DNA of 64,000 nt, from positions 372,001-436,000 of the forward strand of contig NZ_JBFBOG010000001.1 in NCBI RefSeq assembly GCF_040686855.1, written 5' to 3'. Each line of letters opens with the position of its first letter. Position 1 is the first letter of the stretch. Shown one piece after another: positions 34,663-44,130 of this stretch. The position numbers and the translations under genes are program-made. The notes beneath the pieces are model-generated. The model was not told the DNA's origin. It did no database searches and worked only from the letters and a program-made list of their open reading frames with translations. Origin of the DNA: Leifsonia sp040686855. GTDB taxonomy: Bacteria; Actinomycetota; Actinomycetes; Actinomycetales; Microbacteriaceae.

Positions 34663-37600
34663 ATGTCTTCCACCGAGACCCTTCCCCGCATCGTCTTCCC
34701 GCCCGAGCTGCCCGTCAGCCGGAAGCGGGACGAGATCGCGCGCGCCATCCGCGACAACCAGGTCGTGATCGTGGCCGGTGCCACCGGTTCGGGGAAGACC
34801 ACGCAGCTGCCGAAGATCGCGCTGGAGCTCGGCCGCACCTCCATCGGCCACACCCAGCCGCGACGCATCGCGGCCCGCACGATCGCCGAGCGCATCGCCG
34901 AGGAGCTGGGACAGCAGGTCGGCGAGCTGGTGGGATACCAGGTGCGGTTCACCGACCGGGTCTCGAAGCAGACGCGCATCAAGCTGATGACCGACGGCAT
35001 CCTGCTCAACGAGCTTCGCCGCGACAGGATGCTGCGCGCCTACGACACGATCATCATCGACGAGGCGCACGAGCGCAGTCTCAACATCGACTTCCTGCTC
35101 GGGTACCTCAAGCAGCTGCTGCCGCAGCGACCCGACCTCAAGCTCATCATCACGTCGGCGACCATCGACCCGGAGAGCTTCGCGGCGCACTTCGCCTCGG
35201 CGGACGGCACACCGGCGCCGATCGTCGAGGTGTCCGGGCGCACCTACCCCGTGGAGATCCGCTACCGGCCGCTCGTCGCCGAGGCGATGGAGGAGGACGA
35301 CGAGGACCCGGATCCCGTGCCCTCCGCCGACCGCGACTACCTGCAGGGCATCAACGACGCGCTGGACGAGCTCGCCCGCGAGGACCGCGGCGATGTCCTG
35401 GTGTTCCTCTCCGGTGAGAACGAGATCCGGGACGCGGCCGACGCCATTCGTGGCCGCAATCTGCCCGGAACCGAGGTGCTTCCCCTCTACGGCCGGCTCT
35501 CCGCCGCTGAGCAGCACAAGGTGTTCCAGCCGTCGACGGTCGCCGGCGTCCGCCGCCGCGTCGTGCTCGCGACCAACGTCGCCGAGACCAGCCTCACCGT
35601 CCCGGGCATCAAGTACGTGGTGGACGCGGGAACCGCCCGCATCAGCCGCTACAGCGTCCGCGCCAAGGTGCAGCGCCTGCCGATCGAGGCGATCTCGCAG
35701 GCGAGCGCGAACCAGCGCTCCGGGCGGTCCGGCCGCACCAGCGACGGCATCGCCATCCGCCTGTACTCGGAGGAGGACTTCGAGAAGCGGCCGGAGTTCA
35801 CCGAGCCGGAGATCCTGCGCACCAACCTCGCGGCGGTCATCCTGCAGATGATCTCGCTCGGACTCGGCGACATCGCGGCGTTCCCGTTCCTCACCCCGCC
35901 CGACTCGCGCGGCATCAAGGACGGCCTCGACCTGCTCGTCGAGCTCGGCGCGATCACCGTCCGAGGCGGGGACACGAAGCTCACCGGCGTGGGCCGCCAG
36001 CTCGCCCAGCTGCCGATCGACCCGCGCTTCGCCCGGATGGTCGTCGAGTCCAAGCGGCACAACACCTCGCGCGAGGTCATGGCGATCGTCGCCGGGCTGA
36101 CCATCCAGGACCCGCGCGAGCGTCCCGTCGAGAAGCGCGGCAGCGCGGACGAGAAGCACGCCCGCTTCGCCGACCCGACCAGCGACTTCCTCACCCTCCT
36201 CAACCTCTGGAATTACCTGGAGGAGCAGCAGAAGGAACTGTCGTCCAGCGCCTTCCGCCGACTGTGCAAGGCCGAATACCTCAACTTCCTGCGCGTACGC
36301 GAGTGGCAGGACGTCTACCGCCAGCTCCGGCAGCTCGCCAAACCGCTCGGGCTGACCATCGGCGAGCCGTCGGTGAATCCGGACGGCATCCACAAGTCGC
36401 TCCTTGCGGGGCTGCTGTCGCACATCGGGCTGAAGGATGCGCGCGACGCCGGGACGAACACGCGCGGTGGCGGCAACGCGAAGGGCGGCCCGCGCTCGCG
36501 CCAGTCGGAATACCTCGGCGCGCGGCAGACCCGTTTCGTGATCTTCCCCGGGTCGACCCTCGCGAAGAAACAGCCCAACGCGGTCATGAGCGCCGAGCTC
36601 GTGGAGACCTCGCGCCTGTTCGCCCGGATGAACGCCTCGATCGATCCCGCCTGGGCCGAGCCGATCGCGGGCGATCTGTGCAAGCGGCAGTACAGCGAGC
36701 CGCACTGGGAGAAGAACCAGGGCGCGGTCGTCGCGTATGAGCGGGTGACCCTGTTCGGTGTCCCGATCATCCCGCGCCGCCGCGTCCAGTACGCCCGCAT
36801 CGACGCGGAGCTGTCGCGCGAGCTGTTCATCCGTCACGCGCTGGTCGACGGCGAGTGGGATTCGCACCAGGCGTTCGACCGCGCCAACCGGAAGCTGCGC
36901 GCCGACCTGCGCGAGCTGGAGGAGCGGACGCGGCGCCGCGACATCCTCAACGACGACGAGGCCGTCTTCGAGTTCTACGACAAGCGCATCCCGGCGGATG
37001 TCGTGTCCACCCGGTCGTTCGAGGGCTGGTGGAAGAAGGCGCGGCAGGAGACGCCGGACCTTCTGACGATGACGCCCGAGGCGCTGCTCGACGAGGACGC
37101 GGCCGAGGTCGACGAGGAGGCGTTCCCTCCCGTGTGGCGGCAGGGCGACCAGCGGCTCACCCTGCGCTACCGGTTCGAGCCGGGAGCCGAGGACGACGGC
37201 GTGACCGTGCAGGTGCCGCTGCCGCTGCTCGCCGGGCTGCTGCCCGACGGCTTCGACTGGCAGGTGCCCGGCCTCCGCCACGAGCTGGTGACGGCGATGA
37301 TCAAGTCGCTGCCGAAGGCGATCCGCCGACAGGTCGTGCCTGCCGCCGACTGGGCGCAGCGCTTGCTGGGCGAGCTGTCCGGGACGGCCGGGATGCGCGC
37401 CCACGAGGGCGAGCGGCCGGCGGGCACGCTGGCGGACACCCTGGCGGCGACCATCTCGCGGCTCACGGGCTCGCGGGTGAGCGGGAGCGACTTCGACCTC
37501 GACCGGCTGCCCCCGCACCTGCGGCCGACGTTCCAGGTGATCGGCGAGCGCGGCCGGCCGATGGCGAGCGGGAAGGACCTCGGCGCGCTGCAGGACCGCC

Positions 37601-38541
37601 TGCGGTCGCGCGCTCGCGACTCGGTGGCGAAGGTCGCCGAAGCACGCACGCCGAACGCGCTCGAACGGTCGGGCATCACCACGTGGGATCTCGACGAGCT
37701 GCCGCGGTTCGTGGACTCGGAGCACACGGGTCCCGGCGGGACGAAGAACATCATCCGCGCGTACCCGGCTCTCGTCGACGACGGCGCGTCCGTCAGCATC
37801 CGGCTGATGGGCACCCCGGCCGAGCAGGCTCGCGCCACGCCCGGGGGCGTGCGCCGCCTGCTGCTCGCGAGCGTCCCGTCCCCCGTCGCCTATGTGCAGC
37901 AGCACCTGACGTCGAACGAGAAGCTGACCCTCGCCGCCAGCCCGTACCCGAACACCAAGGCGCTGTTCGACGACTGCCTGCTCGCCGTCGTCGACTCGGT
38001 GCTGTACCGGATGAAGCCCGACGGTCAGATCTTCATGCGCGCCGAGTTCGAGGCGGTCCGCGACCGCGTCTCCGGGATCGTGATGGACTCGATGTTCGAG
38101 ACCGTCGCTCTGGTCACGCGCATCCTCACCGCCGCGCGGACCGCCGAGAAGGCGATCTCGAGCGTGACCGCGCTCACGTACCTGGCGGCGTTGAACGACG
38201 CCAAGGGGCAGCTGGCGGGTCTGGTCTACCCCGGTTTCGTGTCGGCCACCGGGCTCGAGCAGCTGCGGCACCTCCCCCGCTATCTCGCCGGGATCACGCA
38301 GCGGATGCAGGCGCTGCCGACGAACCCGGGCCGCGACCGCGCGTGGCAGACCCAGGTCGAGACGGCCGTGGCGCTTTACACGGACGCCGGCGGCCGCATC
38401 CCGCTCGCGCCCGCCTCGCCGCCCGCGATCGTGCACGCGCGCTGGATGCTCGAGGAGTTCCGCGTCTCGCTGTTCGCACAGTCGCTCGGCACCGCCGAGA
38501 CCGTCTCCCTCCCCCGCATCCGCAAGGTCCTCGGCTCCTGA
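34663..38541 (+). CDS. hrpA: ATP-dependent RNA helicase HrpA
   Basis: DEAH-box RNA helicase of 1292 residues acting in RNA remodelling, including rescue of stalled ribosomes in E. coli. Helicase motifs in order: GATGSGKTT (39-47), TQPRRIAA, DEAH at 133-136, TSATID, then TNVAETSLTVPGI and the QRSGRSGR motif VI. A helicase-associated domain and OB fold follow, then the long C-terminal DUF3418 region typical of HrpA (about 700-1290). Length matches HrpA. TAGAAT ends 10 nt before the ATG, and GGAAGG lies between, so either leaderless or short-leader translation is possible. Confidence 0.97.
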   Translation: MSSTETLPRIVFPPELPVSRKRDEIARAIRDNQVVIVAGATGSGKTTQLPKIALELGRTSIGHTQPRRIAARTIAERIAEELGQQVGELVGYQVRFTDRVSKQTRIKLMTDGILLNELRRDRMLRAYDTIIIDEAHERSLNIDFLLGYLKQLLPQRPDLKLIITSATIDPESFAAHFASADGTPAPIVEVSGRTYPVEIRYRPLVAEAMEEDDEDPDPVPSADRDYLQGINDALDELAREDRGDVLVFLSGENEIRDAADAIRGRNLPGTEVLPLYGRLSAAEQHKVFQPSTVAGVRRRVVLATNVAETSLTVPGIKYVVDAGTARISRYSVRAKVQRLPIEAISQASANQRSGRSGRTSDGIAIRLYSEEDFEKRPEFTEPEILRTNLAAVILQMISLGLGDIAAFPFLTPPDSRGIKDGLDLLVELGAITVRGGDTKLTGVGRQLAQLPIDPRFARMVVESKRHNTSREVMAIVAGLTIQDPRERPVEKRGSADEKHARFADPTSDFLTLLNLWNYLEEQQKELSSSAFRRLCKAEYLNFLRVREWQDVYRQLRQLAKPLGLTIGEPSVNPDGIHKSLLAGLLSHIGLKDARDAGTNTRGGGNAKGGPRSRQSEYLGARQTRFVIFPGSTLAKKQPNAVMSAELVETSRLFARMNASIDPAWAEPIAGDLCKRQYSEPHWEKNQGAVVAYERVTLFGVPIIPRRRVQYARIDAELSRELFIRHALVDGEWDSHQAFDRANRKLRADLRELEERTRRRDILNDDEAVFEFYDKRIPADVVSTRSFEGWWKKARQETPDLLTMTPEALLDEDAAEVDEEAFPPVWRQGDQRLTLRYRFEPGAEDDGVTVQVPLPLLAGLLPDGFDWQVPGLRHELVTAMIKSLPKAIRRQVVPAADWAQRLLGELSGTAGMRAHEGERPAGTLADTLAATISRLTGSRVSGSDFDLDRLPPHLRPTFQVIGERGRPMASGKDLGALQDRLRSRARDSVAKVAEARTPNALERSGITTWDLDELPRFVDSEHTGPGGTKNIIRAYPALVDDGASVSIRLMGTPAEQARATPGGVRRLLLASVPSPVAYVQQHLTSNEKLTLAASPYPNTKALFDDCLLAVVDSVLYRMKPDGQIFMRAEFEAVRDRVSGIVMDSMFETVALVTRILTAARTAEKAISSVTALTYLAALNDAKGQLAGLVYPGFVSATGLEQLRHLPRYLAGITQRMQALPTNPGRDRAWQTQVETAVALYTDAGGRIPLAPASPPAIVHARWMLEEFRVSLFAQSLGTAETVSLPRIRKVLGS

Positions 38542-38553
38542 CCCGCGCCTCGG

Positions 38554-39306
38554 TCAGACGCCGAGGTGGAAGCCGCCGTTGGAGTGGAGGAGCTGGCCGT
38601 TGATCCAGCCGCCGGACGGCGACAGGAGGAACGAGACCAGATCGGCGGTGTCGCGCGGGGTGCCGAGACGGCCGAGGGCGGTCTCGGCCACCAGGCCCTC
38701 GGCGAGCTCGGGCGTCATCCAGCCGGTATCGATGGGACCGGGATTGATGAGGTTCGCCGTGATGCCGAGGTGGGCGAGCTCCACAGCCGCCGCCGTGACG
38801 ATGCGGTCGAGCGCGCCCTTGCTCGCGCCGTACGGGAGGTTGTAGGCGGTGTGGTCGCTCGTGAGCGCGATGATCCGGCCGGATCCCGCCGGTATGCCGT
38901 TCGCGGCATACTGCTCGGCGAACGCTGTGATGAGCAGCCAGGAGCCGCGTGTGTTGACCGCGAAGTGGCGGTCGAACGCCTCGATGCTCGTGTCGAGCAG
39001 GCCGCTGTCGACCGAGTACGCGTGACTGCCGACGAGCGCGTGGATGGGGCCGAGCGCGTCGTTCACGCGGGCCACGAGCTCCGCCGGCCCGTCGGCCGTG
39101 GACAGGTCGACGGTCAGGGCGAGAGCGCGACCCCCGGCAGCCTCCACCTCGGCGGCCAGCGCCTCAGGGAAGCCGGCGTCGGGAGCCAGATCGGCGAACG
39201 CCACATCCCAGCCGTCGGTCGCCAGCCGTCGCACGATCCCGGTGCCGATCGCGTTCGGCCGGCCGACGCCAGTGACCAGGACGAGGGGACGACGCTGTTC
39301 GGTCAT
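38554..39306 (-). CDS. SDR-family oxidoreductase
   Basis: A 250-residue short-chain dehydrogenase/reductase. The cofactor loop is VTGVGRPNAIGTGIVR, a loose version of TGxxxGxG like that of FabI/divergent SDRs. The catalytic YxxxK is YGASK, preceded by Ser/Thr-Ser in ALTSDHTAYN. The end INGQLLHSNGG is a typical SDR tail. The N-terminal nucleotide loop plus SDHTAYN resembles bacterial stress or antibiotic-related SDRs of unknown substrate. ATG 39306 follows CAGGAT by 7 nt. It converges with hrpA with only 12 nt between stops. Confidence 0.9.
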   Translation of the reverse strand: MTEQRRPLVLVTGVGRPNAIGTGIVRRLATDGWDVAFADLAPDAGFPEALAAEVEAAGGRALALTVDLSTADGPAELVARVNDALGPIHALVGSHAYSVDSGLLDTSIEAFDRHFAVNTRGSWLLITAFAEQYAANGIPAGSGRIIALTSDHTAYNLPYGASKGALDRIVTAAAVELAHLGITANLINPGPIDTGWMTPELAEGLVAETALGRLGTPRDTADLVSFLLSPSGGWINGQLLHSNGGFHLGV

Positions 39307-39322
39307 CCCCCCATCCTGTCAG

Positions 39323-40093
39323 CTAGAGCACCTTCGACAGGAACGCCTGCGTCCGCTGGTGCTGCGGATTGCCGAGCACTTCGCGCGGATCGCCGGACTC
39401 GACGACCACGCCGTCGTCCATGAAGACCAGCTCGTCCGCGACCTCGCGGGCGAAGCCCATCTCGTGCGTCACGACGACCATCGTCATGCCGCTCGCGGCC
39501 AGGCCCTTCATGACATCCAGCACCTCGCCCACGAGCTCGGGGTCGAGGGCCGACGTCGGCTCGTCGAACAGCATGAGCTTCGGGTCCATCGCCAGTGCCC
39601 GCGCGATGGCGACGCGCTGCTGTTGGCCGCCCGACAGCTGCGAGGGGTAGTGGTCGCCCTTGTCGGCGAGGCCGACGCGCGTGAGCAGTTCGTTCGCGCG
39701 CTCGACCGCCTTGGCCTTCGAGATGCCCTTCACGCGGATGGGCGCCTCGATGACGTTCTCGAGGGCGGTCATGTGCGGGAACAGGTTGAACCGCTGGAAC
39801 ACCATGCCGATCTCGCGGCGCTGGCGGGCGGCCTCCTTCGGCTTCAGCTCGTACAGCTTGTCGCCGTGCTGGCGGTAGCCGACGACCTCGCCGTCGACCG
39901 AGAGCCGGCCGGCGTCGACGCGCTCCAGGTGGTTGATGCAGCGCAGGAAGGTGGACTTGCCCGAGCCCGACGGGCCGATGATGCACAGCACCTCGCCCGG
40001 GTTCACCTTCAGGTCGATGCTCTTGAGCACCTCGTTCGAGCCGAAGCTCTTCGAGACGCCCTCCGCGAGCACCATGGGGGTCGTGTCGGTCAT
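39323..40093 (-). CDS. Polar amino acid ABC transporter, ATP-binding protein
   Basis: ATPase of an amino acid importer (GlnQ/HisP family), 256 residues. Walker A GPSGSGKST, the Q-loop VFQRFNLFPHMT, the signature LSGGQQQRVAIARALA, Walker B LMLFDEPTSALDPE and the H-loop VVTHEMGF are all present. The start overlaps the permease stop by 4 nt (ATGA). With the permease and the lipoprotein binding protein it makes a complete three-gene importer; one permease gene means a homodimeric channel. The substrate class is suggested by the binding protein (basic or polar amino acids). Confidence 0.95.
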   Translation of the reverse strand: MTDTTPMVLAEGVSKSFGSNEVLKSIDLKVNPGEVLCIIGPSGSGKSTFLRCINHLERVDAGRLSVDGEVVGYRQHGDKLYELKPKEAARQRREIGMVFQRFNLFPHMTALENVIEAPIRVKGISKAKAVERANELLTRVGLADKGDHYPSQLSGGQQQRVAIARALAMDPKLMLFDEPTSALDPELVGEVLDVMKGLAASGMTMVVVTHEMGFAREVADELVFMDDGVVVESGDPREVLGNPQHQRTQAFLSKVL

Positions 40094-41073
40094 CCCTTGC
40101 CTCCGAGGTCGTTTCCGTCGGGTGCGCCCGCAGCCGGAAGCGCGCCGGTCGCGAGGGCGGGTTCGTTCCGGTCGGGGCGCCGTGCGTTGACGCCGCGCGA
40201 GAACCGCTTCTCGAGGAAGTACTGCCCGATCATCAGCAGCGAGGTGAACAGCAGGTACCACAGCGACGCGACGATGAGTAGCGGGATGGGCGTGTACGTC
40301 ACCGCCGAGATGTCGCGCGCGACGCCGTACAGGTCGGTGGTCAGCGGGATGGCCGCGACCAGCGAGGTCGTCTTCAGCATCGAGATGACCTCGTTGCCCG
40401 TCGGCGGGATGATGACGCGCATCGCCTGCGGGATGACGATGCGTCCCATCGTCTGGCCCCACGACATGCCGAGTGCGGTCGCCGCCTCCTCCTGGCCCTT
40501 GTCGACCGAGAGCAGGCCCGCGCGCACGATCTCCGCCATGTACGCCGCCTCGTTGAGGGCGAGGCCGATGATCGCGATGATGAACGCGTTCTGCATGAAG
40601 CCGAGGTTGATGTCGAACCCGATGTTCGTCCACGGCACGCCGAGGAAGATCTGCGGGTAGATCAGCGAGAACAGCCCCCAGAAGACGAGCTGCACGTAGA
40701 CCGGGGTCCCGCGGAAGATCCACAGGTACACCCACGCGACCGACTTCACGACCGGGTTCGGCGACTGGCGCATCACCGCGAGGATGAGGCCGAGGATGAC
40801 GCCGATGATCATCGAGAAGACGGTGAGTTCGAGGGTCACGAGCGCAGCAGCACTGATGCGCTTGTCGAAGACGTACTTGCCGACGTACTGCCAGCCGTAC
40901 GCGGAGCGCTGGGATGCGTCGACGATGAACCAGACGACCAGCAGGATCAGGATGGCGGCGAAGACGATCCGCCACGGGTGCTTGAGCTTGATCGCCTTGA
41001 TCGGCTCGGAGCGGGAGCCCGCCGGCGACGGGACGGATCCCGTCGCCGGCCGAGCGGTGTTGCTCTGGGACAT
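40090..41073 (-). CDS. Polar amino acid ABC transporter, permease
   Basis: Membrane subunit of 327 residues. The BPD_transp_1 domain of the HisM/GlnP type lies after an N-terminal cytoplasmic region and a first helix (WRIVFAAILILLVVWFIV). The EAA loop that contacts the ATPase reads EEAATALGMSWGQTMGRIVIPQA. About six helices in total, plus a Pro/Ala-rich cytoplasmic C-terminal tail of about 35 residues. It starts 6 nt after the binding-protein stop and overlaps the ATPase start, so all three are one translational unit. Confidence 0.95.
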   Translation of the reverse strand: MSQSNTARPATGSVPSPAGSRSEPIKAIKLKHPWRIVFAAILILLVVWFIVDASQRSAYGWQYVGKYVFDKRISAAALVTLELTVFSMIIGVILGLILAVMRQSPNPVVKSVAWVYLWIFRGTPVYVQLVFWGLFSLIYPQIFLGVPWTNIGFDINLGFMQNAFIIAIIGLALNEAAYMAEIVRAGLLSVDKGQEEAATALGMSWGQTMGRIVIPQAMRVIIPPTGNEVISMLKTTSLVAAIPLTTDLYGVARDISAVTYTPIPLLIVASLWYLLFTSLLMIGQYFLEKRFSRGVNARRPDRNEPALATGALPAAGAPDGNDLGGKG

Positions 41074-41079
41074 GAAAGG

Positions 41080-41979
41080 TCAGCCCTTCGAGGCCGCGTT
41101 GAAGTCGGCCTTCTCGACGGCGCCGTCGGCGACGCCCCACTTGTCCAGGATCTTCTTGTAGGTGCCGTCGTCGATCAGGGCCTGGACCGCCTTCTGCAGC
41201 ACGGGGCCGAGCTTCGAGTCCTTCTGGACCGGGAGGCCGTACGGCGCCTCGTCGAAGGTCTTGCCGGCCTCCTGGAGCTTGCCGTCCGACTTCGAGATCG
41301 CGTACAGGGTGACGGGCGAGTCGGCGCTGAGGGCGTCGGCCTTGCCGAGGATGACCGCGTTCGTCGCGTCGTCCTGGGTGTCGTAGCGGAGGGCCTGGAT
41401 GGCGGGCTTGCCCTCATCCGTGCACTTCTTCGACTTGGCGGGCACCTCGTCGGTGTCCTCGTAGGTGGTCGACTGGACGGCGACTTTCAGGCCGCAGGCG
41501 TTGTCCGGGTCGACGGTCTTGCCCTTGGCCGAAGCCCAGAGGATGCCGGCCGAGTAGTAGTTGACGAAGTCGACCTGCTGCTCGCGCTCGGTGGTGTCGG
41601 TGAACGACGACATGCCGTAGTCGTCCTTGCCACCCGCGATGCTCGGGATGATGTTGTCGAACTTCGCGATGGCGAAGTCCGTCTTGACGCCCAGCTTGGC
41701 GCCGATCGCGTTGGCGAGGTCGACCTCCCAGCCGACGGGCTGGCCGTTGTCGTCCTTGAACTCGTTCGGCGGGTACGTGTTGTCCATGCCGACGACGAGC
41801 TTGCCCGCGTCCTTGATCTTCTGGGGCAGCTGAGCGGCGAGGGTGTCGTCCTTCTTCACGTCCGCCGCAGCGCTCGACGTTGAGCTGGAGGACGGGGTGG
41901 AGTTGTCGACGCAACCGGTGAGCGCGAGGGCTGCAACGGCGGCGACGGCGGCGATGGGGGCCGCGGATCGGATGCGCAT
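41080..41979 (-). CDS. Polar amino acid ABC transporter, substrate-binding lipoprotein
   Basis: Periplasmic-binding-type lipoprotein of 299 residues in family SBP_bac_3. The signal peptide ends with the lipobox LTGC (ALALTGCVDN) near residue 22, then a Ser-rich linker. The mature domain shows GKLVVGMDNTYPPNEF, VGWEVDLANAIGAKLG and the DYGMSSFTDTTERE segment that lines the ligand site. ATG 41979 is chosen because the positively charged signal start follows it and AAGGA lies 10 nt upstream; the longer frame adds a non-signal stretch. It is first in the importer operon, behind a promoter-like region at 42041-42071. Confidence 0.95.
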   Translation of the reverse strand: MRIRSAAPIAAVAAVAALALTGCVDNSTPSSSSTSSAAADVKKDDTLAAQLPQKIKDAGKLVVGMDNTYPPNEFKDDNGQPVGWEVDLANAIGAKLGVKTDFAIAKFDNIIPSIAGGKDDYGMSSFTDTTEREQQVDFVNYYSAGILWASAKGKTVDPDNACGLKVAVQSTTYEDTDEVPAKSKKCTDEGKPAIQALRYDTQDDATNAVILGKADALSADSPVTLYAISKSDGKLQEAGKTFDEAPYGLPVQKDSKLGPVLQKAVQALIDDGTYKKILDKWGVADGAVEKADFNAASKG

Positions 41980-42040
41980 GTTGTCGTTGTCCTTCTTCCT
42001 GGTGCAGGAATGTGTCGATGCGTATTGCACGGGTAAGGGG

Positions 42041-42071
42041 AGGATACCCCAGCGGCAAGGCCGCCCCTCAA
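42041..42071 (-). promoter_or_regulatory. Candidate promoter of the amino acid importer operon
   Basis: On the minus strand TTGAGG (42066-42071) and TATCCT (42041-42046) are separated by 19 bp, giving a leader of about 55 nt before the ATG at 41979. The spacer is longer than ideal. The surrounding 42072-42215 region holds no gene, only a hairpin GCGCCGG-GATT-CCGGCGC at 42184-42201, without a T-run, that could end sulfurtransferase transcription. Confidence 0.35.
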
Positions 42072-42215
42072 CACTAATTCGCGCAGGGAACAGCGTTTTT
42101 CACGGACGTTTCCATCAGGTTTCGGGCTCATCGAGCGCGAAATCCGCGTTTCAGCGGCGGTTGTGCGATAGATCGCCGTTGTCGCGCCGGGATTCCGGCG
42201 CCGGGTCTCGATCGG

Positions 42216-43094
42216 CTATCGGTTCTCGAGCGCGACGGGTCGGGCCGGGTCGTTCGACCAGGCCGAGTACGAGCCGGCGTAGAGCGACGGCATCGGGAAG
42301 CCCGCGACCACGAGCGCCAGAGCTTCGTGGGCGGCGGTGACGCCGGAACCGCAGTAGACGCCGACCGGTGCGTCAGCGGTGACGCCGAGCGCGGCGAACC
42401 GGGTGGCCAGCTCGTCGGGCGGCAGCATCCGGCCGTCGGCGCCGAGGTTGTCGGTGGTCGGCGCGCTCGCCGCGCCGGGGATGTGGCCGGGGCGCGGGTC
42501 GACGGGCTCGACCTCGCCGCGGTACCGCTCGGCGGCGCGGGCGTCGAGGAGGATTCCGTCGGCCGCGAGCGCCGCGGCGCCGTCGGCGTCGACGGTCGGA
42601 AGCTCGCCGAATCGCACGGTGATGTGGCCGGGGGCGGTCAGCACCGGGCCGGTCTCCACGGCGAAACCAGCGGCGCGCCACGCGGCGAGGCCACCGTCGA
42701 GGAGGCGGACGTCGCGGACGCCCGCGTGCCGCAGCAACCACCACGCGCGGGCCGCGGAGGTGCCGGAGACGTCGTCGTAGACCACGACGGAGTCGCCGTC
42801 GTTGAGGCCCCACCGGCGGGCCGCCTCCTGGAACGCGGACTCCTCCGGCAGCGGATGCCGCCCGTCCGTCGGCGCGCCGTGTCCAGCGAGCTCGGTGTCG
42901 AGGTCGACGTACACGGCGCCCGGGATGTGCCCGGCGGCGTACTCCTCGTCGCCGGGCGGGCCGCCGAGCTTCCAGCGCACGTCGAGGACGCGCCACGTCG
43001 AGCGCCGCCGGCCGGCGCCGCTCCACAGGGACTCGGCCCCGAGAGCGACATCCAGCGCGGCGGCGCTGATCAGTGGAGAGGACTCCGTGGTCAT
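42216..43094 (-). CDS. Thiosulfate/3-mercaptopyruvate sulfurtransferase
   Basis: Two-domain rhodanese of 292 residues. The first domain (VLDVRWKLGGPPGDEEYAAGHIPGA) is structural. The second has the active loop CGSGVTA, with the cysteine near residue 248 (VYCGSGVTAAHEAL). CGSG(V/T)T loops are typical of mercaptopyruvate-type enzymes. It lies 19 nt downstream of nrdB on the same strand and so may be read from the ribonucleotide reductase promoter. Its connection to that pathway is unproven; it could supply sulfur for Fe-S or other cofactors. Confidence 0.93.
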   Translation of the reverse strand: MTTESSPLISAAALDVALGAESLWSGAGRRRSTWRVLDVRWKLGGPPGDEEYAAGHIPGAVYVDLDTELAGHGAPTDGRHPLPEESAFQEAARRWGLNDGDSVVVYDDVSGTSAARAWWLLRHAGVRDVRLLDGGLAAWRAAGFAVETGPVLTAPGHITVRFGELPTVDADGAAALAADGILLDARAAERYRGEVEPVDPRPGHIPGAASAPTTDNLGADGRMLPPDELATRFAALGVTADAPVGVYCGSGVTAAHEALALVVAGFPMPSLYAGSYSAWSNDPARPVALENR

Positions 43095-43113
43095 GTCGTC
43101 GACAGCGTCCGCG

Positions 43114-44103
43114 TCAGCGTCCGCTGGACGCCTTCGCGTTCGACTCGTAGGAGGTGTTCGTGGACTCGAAGAAGTTGACGAGCTCCAGCGTGTCGTTGGC
43201 GGTCGCCATCCACTTGGCCGGGTTGGAGACCTTGTACTCGGCCTCGAAGCCCAGCTCCTCCAGGCGACGGTCGGCCAGGTAGCGGACGTACTGGTTGATG
43301 TAGTTGGCGTTGAGGCCCAGGATGCCGCCCGGCAGGAGGTCGCGGTTGTACTGCTCCTCCATCTCGACGGCGTCGAGGATCATCTGGCGGATCTCGGCGG
43401 CGAACTCCGGCGTCTGCAGGTCGGGGTTCTCCTCCAGGACCGTGAGGATGAGGTTGATGCCGAACTTGAGGTGCAGCGACTCGTCGCGCACCACCCAGTC
43501 GATCAGCGAGCCGAAGTTGCGCAGCAGGTTCCGCTGGCGGAAGGACAGCGCCACCATGAAGCCCGAGTAGAACCAGATCCCCTCGAGGATGACGTTGTAC
43601 GCCACCAGGTTGCGGATGAAGTCCTGCTTGCCCTCGGTCGTCGAGATGTCGAGCGTCTGCTCGGTCATCCGCTTGATGAAGCTGACCTCGAACTCCTCCT
43701 TCTTCGCCATCGACGGCACGTCGACGTGGGAGTTGTACGCCTGCTCGCGGTCGATCGGGAACGTCTCGAGGACGTACTCGAACGACATGCAGTGGTTGGC
43801 CTCCTCCCACATCTGCTTGGCGAGGTAGAGGTGCGCCTCGGCCGCATTGATGTAGGGATAGACGCCGAACGCCAGCGCCTTGTTGACCAGCAGCTCGTTC
43901 GGGTTGAAGTAGCTCATCAGGAAGGTGACCGCGTGGCGCTCCTCGTCGGTCATCCGCTTGAAGTCGGCGATGTCCTCACCGAGCTGGATCTCGTTCGGGA
44001 ACCAGGTGTTCGCCACGGCCTGGTCGTACAGGTCCATCGCCCACTGGTACTTGACCGGCTTCAGCAGCAGGCCTTCTTCGATTCCGGTGCCCAGAATCCC
44101 CAT
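43114..44103 (-). CDS. nrdB: Ribonucleotide reductase small subunit, class Ic-type (Tyr replaced by Phe)
   Basis: Radical-generating R2 subunit of 329 residues. All six metal ligands are present: Glu70, Glu101, His104, Glu174, Glu208 and His211, with the same spacings as in E. coli R2 (31 and 34 residues between paired carboxylates). The position of the radical tyrosine (His104 + 4) is Phe108 (EANHCMSF), and the first ligand is Glu rather than Asp. Both changes define the chlamydial class Ic R2, which uses a Mn/Fe metal centre instead of a tyrosyl radical. A nearby Tyr110 is out of register. AGAGGAGAA precedes the ATG; it lies 27 nt after the tail ORF in the nrdA operon. Confidence 0.95.
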   Translation of the reverse strand: MGILGTGIEEGLLLKPVKYQWAMDLYDQAVANTWFPNEIQLGEDIADFKRMTDEERHAVTFLMSYFNPNELLVNKALAFGVYPYINAAEAHLYLAKQMWEEANHCMSFEYVLETFPIDREQAYNSHVDVPSMAKKEEFEVSFIKRMTEQTLDISTTEGKQDFIRNLVAYNVILEGIWFYSGFMVALSFRQRNLLRNFGSLIDWVVRDESLHLKFGINLILTVLEENPDLQTPEFAAEIRQMILDAVEMEEQYNRDLLPGGILGLNANYINQYVRYLADRRLEELGFEAEYKVSNPAKWMATANDTLELVNFFESTNTSYESNAKASSGR

Positions 44104-44130
44104 GGTCTCGTTCTCCTCTTTACTTCTGGG

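Noticed and set aside
42072..42215. sRNA or riboswitch in the gap before the amino acid importer
   Set aside because: I can see a short hairpin and A/T-rich patches but no conserved aptamer pattern; evidence is too weak to call.
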